Of a DNA stretch of 64,000 nt, positions 22,785 to 35,300 are shown piece after piece (within the stretch, counting starts at the first letter, position 1; each line of letters opens with the position of its first letter). The DNA is from Anadara kagoshimensis (taxonomy: Eukaryota; Mollusca; Bivalvia; Arcoida; Arcidae). The stretch spans positions 30,598,821 to 30,662,820 of the forward strand of contig CM037868.1 in the NCBI GenBank assembly GCA_021292105.1, in the 5' to 3' direction. The notes under the pieces were generated by a model. That model worked only from the letters and a program-made list of their open reading frames with translations. It did no database searches and had not been told where the DNA came from. The translations under genes were made by a program, and so were the position numbers.

Positions 22785-24059
22785 TGCTATAAACACACAT
22801 AGCCGCACTTTCGTATTCCTCACAAGATGAAGTCAAACACAAATGTGCTGGTCTTATTTCAAATCACAATCACATAAGCAAAGTAGAATCTTTGAAAACT
22901 GAACTATTAGTTTTAATTTTTAATTCAGGGATAATTTCACACATTTTATTATAAACCTAATTATTTTAAAGCCACGGAGCACGCAAAGGCACTGATAGAT
23001 TTTTAAAACCAGGCAGCACGCGAAGGCACGTGAAGTAATCATCATTTAGCTAACATTATAACCACATTTCTGTTTGATGTATATCGGAATATTTCTTACA
23101 GGCACGCAAACGCAATATTAAAGATGACAAAAAAATTATGAAATTACATGTACGGTTCAGGGCTGGAAAAAGTTTATAACTGAGCTAACTAAAATGGAGC
23201 CAAAGCTCGGGTGCCATATGGTCAGGACATAGAGAGCTAGTGGTCGAAAAACTGCACACATATAAAACAGTTACTCAGAACTTGTCTAGATATATGTATA
23301 GTAAACGAGGGACGAGACGAGCAGCTTCTTCGGCACCGATCTGATAGCTTGCACAAAACTTCAGACAGGCCTGTACTATGTAAAACTTTGATGTTTTATG
23401 TATTTAGTTGAATAAAAAAAATCTGCATTTTTCTTTTAAATATCTATAAAAGTACTTATAAATGAAACCATTAAACCGAATAACATAGCTACGTATTTAT
23501 CGGTAATAATGATTTTAATATTCTTTCCATGTTTCTTAACTTATGATTATTATTTTATAGTTTGTGACTTGCAGAGAAAATAATGTCCCTGAGATGTTTT
23601 AAAACTCAAATTTATTTGAAGCATATGATCAAATGTTCTAAAAACACGCTATTGTAAAGAAACAGATATACACCTAAAGTGCACTTAACTTGTAGAAAGT
23701 TAAACACTAAGCTATCGAATACATGAAGTGCCTAATCGGTAGTTCGTCTTGACCCCTCGTTGGTTAGGTTTAGTGCGATTTTTATGGAGATCTTCGGACA
23801 CTACATGTAGCAATCCTGATCTCGGCCACTCAGAAGTGTTAAACTTACAAAAGTTGAATTGTCTCCCTTCATGTTTTTTTTAATTAAACGGAGTATTAAT
23901 TGTGCAAACTTAATGTCGTGTATTGGTTCATATGTGGGGTGAAGATGTATTAAACGTCCTAGTCAAGATTTTTTCCCACTTGTATCTAGGATGGTGAAGG
24001 AAAGCAGAATGTCTGGAGAAAGCCACCGACCTTCGGCAAGCATACTGACAAACTTTTTC

Positions 24060-24900
24060 ACAGTAGGCGAAATTCGAGCCTAGTCGTTGAGAGGTACTGT
24101 GACTCTGAAAAGTGTTCGCTTCTAGCCGAGCCGTTGAGAGGCACTGTGGTTCCGGGTAGTTTTCGCTTCGAGCCGAGACGTTGATAGGAACTGTGGCTCT
24201 GGAAAGTGTTTGCTTTGAGCCGAAACGTTGAGAGGCACCGTGGCTCTGGAAAGTCTTCGCTTCGACCCGAGGCGTTGAGAGGCACTGTGGCTCCGGAAAG
24301 TGTTCGCTTCGAGCTGAGGCGTTAAGAGGCACTGTGGCTCTAGAAAGTTTCGCTTCGAACTGAGGCGTTTAGACGCACCGTGGCTCTGGAAAGTGTTCGC
24401 TTCGAGCTGAAGCGTTAAGAGGCACTGTGGCTCTAGAAAGTTTCGCTTCGAACTGAGGCGTTTAGACGCACCGTGGCTCTGGAAAGTGTTCGCTTCGAGC
24501 TAAAGCGTTAAGAGGCACTGTGGCTCTAGAAAGTTTCGCTTCGACCCGAGGCCTTGATAGGAACTGTGGCTCTAGAAAATGTTCGCTTCGACCCGAGGCG
24601 TTGATAGGGACTGTGACTCTAGAAATTGTTCGCTTCGAGCCGAGGCTTGAGAGATACTGTTACTCAGGAACGTGTTCGCTTTGAGCTGAAGCGATAAGAG
24701 GCACTGTGGCTCTGATAAGTGTTCGCTTCGAGCCGTGGCGTTGAGAGACACTGTGGCTCTGGGAATTGTTTGTTTTGACCTGAGGCGTTGGGAGGCACTG
24801 TGGCTCTGGCTGGAAAGTGTTCGCTTCGAGCTGAAACGTTAAGAGGCACTGTGGCTCTGGAAAATGTTCGCTTCGACCCGAGGCGTTAAGAGGCACTATA
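24060..24900. repeat. 47/48-bp-class minisatellite
   Basis: The units combine ggcactgtggctctgg, aaagtgttcgcttcgagc and gaggcgttgagag, repeating about 17 times with substitutions and 1-3 base length changes, some grouped into larger repeats (24330-24540). It lies between a tRNA-like element's 5' part (23985-24060, with ccaccgaccttcggcaagc) and its end (gcgctttaga, 24915). Frames such as NASARSEHFPEPQC are translations of the repeat, not a gene. Confidence 0.93.
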
Positions 24901-25454
24901 AAAGTTAAGTTCGCGCTTTAGAATATTAGGCAACTGAAGATTCTGGTTCATATATAATTTTTTATGTTGCTGTTTATATAAATGTACGAATATAACATGT
25001 CATGTGAAGATAAAAATGAAAAAGTATACATTTTTGGATTCCAGTCCGTTGTATATAATATTATTTCATATCAATAACCATTCGGTCTTGGCGAGACGAA
25101 ACTGAGGTACTCGCACCTCCGATCCGTGTACTAGTATTCCAGCTACTATTTCACATCGACGACGTGCGTATATTGATAATCATATCCATTCTTTTCTTAT
25201 GTAGTATGTTTCGAGGTTCTCCAGACGGGCAGACGAATGGACATCGACGAAAACCCAGTCATTTGTACCTACGGGGGAATGGGGTGGGCAAATTATTTTT
25301 TGCGCCCCAGTCAAGATTACATATATATTGATTGAGGTGGTCAATTTAGCCATGGTGGAGGAAACAGGAGTGTCCGGATAAACCACCTATTTTTGGCTAG
25401 CGAACTGACAAATTTTCTCACACAGGATGTTCTCAAGCGGTATTCCAATCTAAG

Positions 25455-25765
25455 AGATGGGTTGAGTAATGGTGCTTAACATCCAAGTCAAAAATATTTC
25501 ACTTTATATCAAGACATCGCAAGCTTTAAGCGAAAGTGTAGAGATTTTGCCTGCACATATATTGCGTTGCGTTGATGGCATTATATATACATCTGGGTTC
25601 TTTATTGTGCCACGCCTACCGTAATACGGAACCTGTTTATTTTAAGTTCCCATCCGAAAGAACCGTGACTTTCATTTCGTAATGCCGAATGTTTGGCCAA
25701 AGAACAGTCACTGTCCACATTCAAGTCTTGGGTCAGACCCGGTCGGAGTTCTAAGCGATGAGGGG
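25455..25765 (-). mobile_element. tRNA-derived SINE, inverse copy, decayed head
   Basis: The left end has gggttgagtaatggtgctta and catccaagtcaaaaatattt; the middle has tgatggcattatatatacat and the inverse of the histidine-coding-like body; the right end stops at gggtcagacccggtcggagt. It lies just downstream of the gene A stop codon, so it could be part of the 3' end if the transcript runs on. Confidence 0.72.
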
Positions 25766-25843
25766 CAATGTGATTCGTAAGTTTACGCTTTAGACTACGA
25801 GGCGGTATTGATAACATAAAGTAGATGTAATGATCGAACTACT

Positions 25844-27057
25844 TTATTTCACATCGACAACATACGTCTTGACTGTATATAGAAAACCGTATCCATTTTT
25901 AGCTTTACAATGGTATGTTCCGGAGTTGTAATGCTCAGCGAAAATAATGACCAACTCATAGACATTGCCACCTAGATACCTCTGTATAGAGTTGCCAGGG
26001 TTACCATGCTGAAATAAATCAATGACAACCAGAATCATCAAAATAAACATACTTATCCATGTCAAAATCACAATCCTAAAACAAAGTAAAAGTTATACAC
26101 GTAAGCTTCGACCAGGGAAGTGAGATCGGGTGCTCCGGATAAACACCTTCTAGCTACACCAAATGTGCGTAATAAAGAAGAAAAGAGTACCACATGTGTG
26201 TCTGATAAAAATGTACAGTTAAATCTAGTAATAGCACGAATTTTGTAATTTTTAGAAACCAAGAACATGTGATTAGTTTCAATAAAAAGTTGCATATCCG
26301 ATTTTAAAAGCTTGTCGTTTAACCTCAGCATTTAAGTAATAAGATGGTTCTATATTGAAAACTTCGGCACATTTATGTCGGAGCAAACAAAAATACATGT
26401 ATATGGTAATCACTTTTGTTTGTTTAGTAACAGAAAGAAATCGTAAAAGCGTGTCTCAATGGACCCCCCCCCCAAAAAAAGCACATGAATAGGGATGATT
26501 GATGATGTTTTGCGTCGCAAATCAAGATTTTTTTTATTTATATCAAGACAGTCAGTTATGGGATAGTGGAGGAAACCGAAATTTCCGAAGTATACTGAAA
26601 TAAAAACAAAACTTTAAATTTATACTAGTAATGGACCTTGGCAATGAGAAACTTTATGATCCATGCATAAATTATAAATATGTGCATGGAACCAACTGGT
26701 TACTAAGAGACTACAACATGTACAAGACACGTGATTATAAAACTCTTGGCTTGGAATGACTGGATTTAATGAAAATATACTACGTAATACCAAAGAATTA
26801 GTTATGTTGTACTTCTTCATGTCTCATACAGTCATACCTATATTACATTCAATAGTTTGACTTGCAAGTCTATGTTCAAATTATAATCCTAAAAACCAAA
26901 GTAAAAGTTTAAAACTGGCAATTTTAACACGGAAAATTTTGTTCTAAACTCACTGGGAACTCCCACAAGACGTTGTCCACATAGCTTGGTACTGAACACT
27001 GTAACTTAATGCTGTCTCTTAGATGTTTGTAGATAGTACTGTCTGTTGTTGTAGGCA
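25844..27057 (-). CDS. Gene A: C-terminal immunoglobulin domain (exons 27057-26954, 26008-25844)
   Basis: Exon 24 (phase 1 to 0) encodes PTTTDSTIYKHLRDSIKLQC with the B-strand cysteine, then W eleven residues later (NVLWEFP). Exon 25 encodes the rest and includes NSGTYHCKAKNGYG, the conserved Y-x-C of the F strand, ending YVVDVK and a TAA stop at 25846-25844. The C-x(n)-W and DSGxYxC-like pattern identifies an I-set or related Ig domain. An intron splits the domain in the middle. AATAAA overlaps the stop codon (gtgAAATAAAgt). Confidence 0.82.
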
Positions 27058-30000
27058 CTGAAACATATAGAAATCTTATACATTGAGTGATTTTTTTTAT
27101 GAAACCCGAAAACAAAAAATTGGAATGTGAACTTTAGTGTTACAGAAAGGACTAATTTAAACTTGACTGGCATGGAATAAAATATAGTTTTATCTTTGTA
27201 TAAAGTTTATATTAAAACATTATTACTATAATTGTTATAATTTTGCAGCACTAGACGCGACAGTCCTTTCGGAATACAACTCCACATTAGTAGTGCTCGG
27301 GCCAAAAGTGTGGAAACCCACATACCACAAAAAATACGGGTTAAAACTTTTATCACCTCCAAGTTTAATTGGAGATTTGTGATTAAGTCTTTAATTTGGC
27401 ACACACGCTTTTAATAGGCGCCACTAGTACTACTAGTATATTGCATCAAGTTTAAACTGGCCATTTCACCTTTAATTTGAATATAGTCAAACCCGTCTGT
27501 AAAGGTCACCGAAAGGCACTTATAACAGTGGCCTTTATGGGCAGGTGACCTTAATATACAGGTTCAAATAATATGACGAAAGAACAATTGGGATACAATT
27601 CTACTGACCTTTATAAGCCGGTGGCCATTATATAGAGGTGGCCTTTAAGGCAGGTTGGACTGTATTAGATTGGGCTATTAGACTGTTTGATTTAAGTAAG
27701 ACAGCATGTTTCATTACCATAAACAACCGGTACCCAGCATTACTATCACCTATCCTTATATATCAACTTTAATTTATATAACCCCTAAATTACAGAATTA
27801 ACATGCCCGATTGAATATTCAAATTAAAGGTCAAACTTGACGCACTATACTGCAGCATAAGCGGTAATATAAACACTTTCATACTTCTCCACCACAAATA
27901 ACTGGACGCTCCTAGCATCGCAATTTAAACGTTATAATATACAAAATTTAATGTAGGATATATTAGAATAAAGTGTAAATGTCTGCCAATGTTTAATGTT
28001 TTATCATGAGGACAGAATCCATTTAGGAAGAATAGTAAGGAATTCATGAACATGGCTCTAATTCACAATCACACCTTAACTGAATTTTTCAAAAAAATCC
28101 ATAAAGTTTGTTTTGAGACATAATTATTTATAACATCACCTGTTGTGGTTGTTGTGGTTGTTGTGGTTGTTGTAGTTGTTGGTGTAGTAGCTGTACTCCT
28201 TGTTGTAACTGGATCTGTTGATGTTATTATCTTACTCGTAGTAGTGACAAATGAACCTGTATTTGGTATTTTATTGTTACATAATGGTGATGTACAACAA
28301 TATTCTACAGAATGTTGTGTGATCGAGGGTAATCCATTGTACATGTGTTGTTGACATATCTAAATTATAACATAAAAAAGGTACCTGAATAGGGTGTGAT
28401 GTAGTAATATCATGTTTATAAAAGAGATCCTATATGTTGTATTTTTTATATTATCCTTATTATTATTGAGTTGAGTAATGGTGTTTAACGTCCCAGTCAA
28501 GAATATTTCACTTATATCGAGACGTCGCCAGTTAATGCATTGGTGCAGGTGCGCGGATAGAATTATACAGCAGGGTTCTTTATCGTGCCACGCCTACCGT
28601 GGCAAGGGATCTAACATTTTAAAGGAGACATATAGTGTTTTAAGTGCGTTATCTAAGCAACCCGTTTAGATTTTCGGGGCATTGTTACAACTCCTAATGA
28701 AGTCCGGACTTGACAATTTCGATGCCAAAGTCCGAACTTCAATAAGTTTTAGACTTTATTAGGAGATGCTCAGGGCATATTAATTAACCTTAACATACAA
28801 GTTAGATAATATATGGCAAAGACGTACATTGCTAGTCAAACTAGTACAAAGAGTGGACATAAATCCAGATCCACCGGCGTCCAATGAACTTTGTGATTGC
28901 TGTTTTCGTAAGTGTAATTAGTCATTGTGCTAGACAAGAGGCTGAGAAGATTGAGGGTTGTACAGGTTTCTTTTCACAAGCATACCAAGTCACATATTCT
29001 TAAGCACATTTTCAGAATCTTTTATTTTTTTCTCAGCATATAATTTTTGTACTCACAGATCTTTTCCTGCAGCCACTGTAATAAGTATGTTTGTGATGGA
29101 TGTCACTTCGCACTTGCAGAAAACATTCCTGTTTAAAAATAAATGTCAACAAATTAGTGAAAAGGTCAGTCTATTTACAGACAGATATAGGACACATACA
29201 GCCTGTGGTTGCCACCAGCTTCTTTCACTGTTCAGAAAACAACATTTCAGACTTTTGAAACCTTATTTTATCCTCTATATTACTGCTTAAAATACAGCGG
29301 TAGAGGCGTCAAAGTGTTTGTTAATCTTTTCTTCAACAAATATAAATACGGAAGTCAAAGGAATCCACTTGGTGTAATCATAAAAAACAGACATATCAGT
29401 CCATGTTCAAATTTATGCAATAGTAGAAAAAACAGTAAATTATGCGGCAAACTAAACTACAGGTGTTCCATTTGTGTGATTGTGTGATATACAGTCGAAA
29501 CTCGTTATCTCGAACTTTTCGAGAGGAAGAAAAATACTTCGACTTATCCGAAGTTCGACAGAAGTTGGTATTTCGTTAATTCGAAACAAAGAGAAGTAAC
29601 CCAAGTTTTGTAGTACACGTGATAGATAATGAGGGATCGTAAATTTTCCAGTGTTTCATTTAAAGTTGTTTTGTTAACACATTAAGTAATTTTTTTTTTA
29701 AAAAATGAATCACTGGAAAATTCTTGATCGCACACGGTAACTTATACATGTTATAATTGTAGAAGGCAGGAACACTCACATAAAACATTCATTGTATTTA
29801 ACCGTGTTAACAGTAGAGTTATTTTATAATTTTAAAAAACCTGAACGAAATTTTTAAAAATTTATAATTTGAGTTTGTAGTTTTGAATTTTTCATTCAGA
29901 AAATTCGAAAAAAATTATAACATGACAATAGACTGCTAAAACTGTTACTACATGTTTATTGCATAACACATTATGATGTACACAAAATATTTTTTACGAA

Positions 30001-30337
30001 TTAAAAACTTATATAACTTTACAAATATGGAAAAAAGGAAAAAAATTAACCTTATTACTAAACCTATTAACAACAAAACAGGTAAAAGGAGAAAAATACT
30101 TCATAGAACAGCCATTATGTACAGCTGAGTACTTGGTTTTCATTTTTCTATCTTAATTGTTTTGAAAATATTGTTTAATATTGTTTACTTTTACAAAATA
30201 AAGGCACTTTTTAATTAAAAACAAACATACCAGTCAATGTCCAAAACCCGGCAAATATTTCCACCAAAGAAGTGAGACCGGGTGCTGTAGAATTGTAAAC
30301 ACCTCCTGTCTAGCTAACTACATTCAACAGATGTAAA

Positions 30338-30372
<35 letters not shown>

Positions 30373-32330
30373 CCCTGTATCAACCTGACATATATTTTAT
30401 TGGATGATAAGCATTATAGGAGAGGCAGGTAGTTTTTGCCTGCTAACTACATTCGACAGATGTAAAATAATAATAATAACAATAATAATAATAACTATTA
30501 TTATTATTCATGTACTGTACCTCGTCGTTTTCACATAGATGCATATTGTGGCATTGATCGGGATGATCTATATTTGAACAGTCGAAACATACCGGTCCTA
30601 TATCACCTAAAAAGATAAAACACAAATGCAATGTATACTAAAACTAGAATTGTCTAGAACCGCCCCAACATTGACCTCCTGACATTTGACTTATGCACAT
30701 AAATTTGGTATGCGACACATTGTCTCATGTTGGTTTACATTTGTGCCAAGTTTTATCAAAGCCCATCGATAGACATGGGAGAAATGGAGCGGGCACGATA
30801 TTGGAACGAAAAACTAGACGGACGGACAGACAGGGTGATTCCTATATACCCCCCCCCCCCCCTAAATTTCGTTTGCGGGGTGTAATTATTATTGATGAAA
30901 CTTCTTGCCAATTTTGGAAGGCTGTTCAATGATAGAAATTTCCAAGAATTCCTAATACTAAATGAAACAAATTGTTATCAGATAGAAAAAAAGTATAACC
31001 GGAAAAAATCAAACCGAAAACGCGGTAGCTACGGTGAAAATTACTGGTGTGGAATAACGGTGTTTATGTCTTATGCAAAGTATTTCCTTAGCTAAATTAG
31101 GTAAAATACATTTTGGTATTTTGGGTATCTTTTCAACATCTTGAAAAAACTATTGGTTTCATAATTTCGGTGTAAGCACTACTAATGAGAATTTGCATTC
31201 CAAAATGGTCGTCTAGTGCTGTAAAATTAAAACTGCTGTAATATGTAATTAAGAATTTGTTTCTTAAATCGATTGAAAGCGGAGTACCAGGATAAAAATA
31301 CCGTCTATCAACAAGCGACCTGACTTGTGTTCTCTACTAGACACTACCAGAGTAGGGTTAGAAACTACGTGATCTGAGGTGATGTGATCGGTAAATAATA
31401 CTCGACCAACGAGACAGCTAACAGTGCATTCTATAACCAACGTGGTCTGAGACGGTGTGATCGGTAAGGAATACTCGGCCAACGAGACAGCTAGATCACA
31501 AAACCAATAACGTTAATGGAAAACTTGCAATAAAAATAGAAAACAAAAACCTATATTTGAACTGTTGACAAATACCAATTTGAGCTTTCAATAAGAAATG
31601 ATAGTATTGTTTTTATATGTTTTTCAATATTTGTTCCATTTATCTCACAAAATATGCAATATTTTTGAGTTATGACAAAGTTAGAGCCATATTGTATAGG
31701 AGTTAGACATTTAATATACACCCTTTATTTTCAAATTGGTACATATTATATAATTATTTATTTATAACTTTTGTAATGTTAAGTAGTTTTGTATCGTACC
31801 TACGAGAGGACATCCATGTGAATTACAAGCATCTCCATTCCCACAACATTGTTGACATCTATCTTCACCGTGATACTCCTGATGGAAGGTATTACATATC
31901 TGTAAATATATAAAAAGTCAAATGAAAACGTTATTTGAAGAGCAGCCAATTTAATGTGACACACTATTGACAGAAAACAGTGTATAATAATCAGTAACTT
32001 AACATATAGTTTGCAACAGCAAATATCAAAAACTTGTATACATATGTTTCTTACCCGTGTTTGCATACAACCAAGGGAATGGATTCTTTGTTTTGAAGAA
32101 TCGGTGTAAAACATTGCCATACATTGCTGCAAAACAGAACAGATATTCTATAAAATTACAAGTAATGACATTTGCTCTGTAAATGTGGAACGGAACAGAG
32201 CATTATCTAATTATAAGACAAGAGCGTTCAATCACTGGTTTAATTGGAGTTATGTATCTAGTCGGTAACTATGTACTCTGAAAATCATGATTATCAATTA
32301 TTAGTGTGTGTAGACCGTTCGTCGAAATTG

Positions 32331-32388
<58 letters not shown>

Positions 32389-35300
32389 TATATTGTAAAA
32401 TTTACAATATTGAAAATTAACCCATGTTAACCCCGGATCCTGCTTTACTGATGTCATTATGGTTTTTTTATTTATTTATTTATTTATTTATTTATTTTGC
32501 CTTCTTTATTTCTTTATAACGGTCTAGAAAGCCGAGTAATCTAGTCTAAAGCACAAGATTACGTCTCACAATGCTCTCACTACCAGGAATTAATCCAAAC
32601 GTTGTCAAATCTTAATGCAAAATAGTTTGCAATTAACTTGCATAAGTTCGTTATCTTTTGACAATGTTGGCATTCTGGTTATCTTAACCATCCCTTAACT
32701 AAACACCTAATTATTAAACACAAACATACCGACCCATGTCTAAATCACAACCCTAAACACCAATGAAAACAATATAAAAACTTAGTTAAACATCCGAACA
32801 TCAACCAGAGAATTTGGTCTGGGTAGCAATAAAGGGTAAGCACCCCTGAATAGCTAGTTAGCTACATCCGTCATGGGATAATTCACATTGGGTCGTTAAA
32901 CATATAAACTCTACTATACTCCAACCATTTATCTATAATATACCACTACGGTAACTCAGCTGGTAGGTAAATCGCTTTGTATGTGGAGGTCTTGGGTTCG
33001 AACCCATGCCGGATCTGACCAAAACTTGAAATCAGATAGTATCTGTTCCTGGCAAAGCACTCGGTATTTAGAAATGAAAGTCTGGAGGTCCTACGAAAAA
33101 TACCTTAAAAACCAATGTCCCGTGTCACGACAGGCTTTGTACGTTAAAGAACCCACTGTCGAGTCCACTGCAAAAGGCAAGAATGTCTGCAACTTCGCCT
33201 ATAGATGGTGACGTCTAGATATAAGTAAAAATTTTCTTGACTAGGACGTCAAATTACAATCACTCATTCGGTCAATCTATCTATAATAATTTTTATATAT
33301 TAACATACCTCGTCATTTTGACATCGTGTTACGTTTTTACAGGAATGTGGGTCGTGGATATTATAGCATTTGGCACAGAGTGGACCACTGCCTCAACATT
33401 GAAATATAAAGTATAACATAAGTAAGCTTGACATGAATTTTTGCACTTTAATTAAGAAATACCATTCTATTTGAGTGTATCATTTGGTATTATGAATGAG
33501 AGTCAGGAATAGCATATTCAATGTCATGTTAAATATGCTATTCCTGACTCTCATTCATAATACCGAATGAATACACTCAAATAGAACGTTATTTCTTATA
33601 TTTACAATCATAAAAAATATTGTAAAATGTAAAATTATTTCTACAATAATTTATTTCATTGAAGATTCTGACAAACATACAGGATTAATGGAACAGCCTT
33701 GGTCCAAATAAGGATAGTTGCGTCGGGACTAGCCATGGAGGTCATGGCCCACACTGTATTCATGAGCATCTGAATGTCAGTAGAAAAAAATTAATAGGTT
33801 CATCTAAAGAAGGTTAATTCCAATTGTAAATAAATGCAATATAAAAGGCAGCTTTACAGATTGCGACAAATGCAGTACAGATCTGTCAAAAGGCTAAAGC
33901 TTTCGAATTAGGACCGAATGGATACAGCTCATCTCGGCACCTCGTTAACTATATCTAGTTTTTCGGCAGCCCACTATCTCTCGGCAGCTCTTTGGACACT
34001 AGCTATCTATATATCGACCACTAGGTATTCTGGCTTAGCTCCGTGTTCAACTTTCGACAGGTCTGTATTGTACAAGACTAAACGATCATATATTCATGCG
34101 AGTCGCAGTTAATGGCGACAATTATTACCGTGCCAGTAATGATGATTTGAATTCGGGAAATATATAGAGGCCAATACAAAATTTAATGTACATAGTTATC
34201 AGTAAAAACCACAACAACTAAGAACAAAACAGAATACAGAGACAAGTTAATAATAGAAATAATAGAAAATGCGTTGTACTTTTAGTTAATTTCACACCAG
34301 GTAAAACACGACACAAAACAAAATAACAATAGAAACATCAAATAAGATCAGAAAAAAAACATATTTTGGAAACATTATTTAAATATTGATTATAAAAGTC
34401 CCGACTTGAGATGTGCACTGGAGTTCATTTTCATTATTGTAATTATAGCAAACAGCTGTACTATTTTTGGAGGGCCTTTAAACATTCAAGGTACTTTACG
34501 ACTAATGAAGTGGTCTTACAAATCATTTGGACCTGACAGACTGCTCCAGAAGACGTATTAAGGAAAGACGGACTTAATACGCGTACAAGGAAAATTATAG
34601 ATTGAACTAACCAAACACACATCTAAATTTCAATCTTAAAAAGCAAAGAAAATACACTTAACAGGACTGTCATATACCATTTTTTGAATTTAATCATAAA
34701 ATATATTCAAAAAATGGTATATGACAAGACAGTTAAGACGAATGCCTCCTAACTAACTGTGTAATGAAAGTTGAGAATGAAAGGAACATGAAACAACGGG
34801 ACGTCAAACATTTGCTGGGTACAGCAATAACATATTTAAAACCCATATATATATATATAGACCGAGAGTGTAATTATAAATATTTACATTTATGGTGTTT
34901 GATTGTATTAAACTCTGTTTTAGACCAAATGAAGTTATAGGACTATAATTTTACATTTGCTAATGTGACGTCACTCATTTCTTGCTGACACCTATGCTCA
35001 TGACGTCATTGATAGGCTGTTCCAGGAATTGGAATTGCATGTCGTACACGACAGTGTTTTAAATTTATTTCAGGATTCAAAAACAAAAATAAGATTTTTA
35101 AAAAATGCGAAATGTAAATATAACCATTGAACTGTCTAGAAATGGCGTTTATAGTGCTATAACTTCCATTGCCGTGCAAAGCAAACTAGTCCTAACGCGC
35201 TGGCGCGTTTTATTCGGTTTGCTTTGCACGGCAATGGAAGTTATAGCACTATAAACGCCATTTCTAGAAAGTTTAATGGTTAAAGATTCATATTTTAAAA

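Noticed and set aside
23928-24896. Minus-strand frames with NASARSEHFPEPQC repeats, resembling a repetitive secreted protein
   Set aside because: Minisatellite with units of about 47-48 bases whose frame changes between units; no signal peptide or exon borders.
28145-28354. Plus-strand valine-rich frame
   Set aside because: Antisense shadow of the Thr-rich LU6 exon on the minus strand.
29145-29245. Alternative LU6 exon b around the KCCFLNSERSW reading
   Set aside because: No phase-0 acceptor and donor; the 29128-29057 exon has strong splice sites, the exact 24-codon length and the GC motif.
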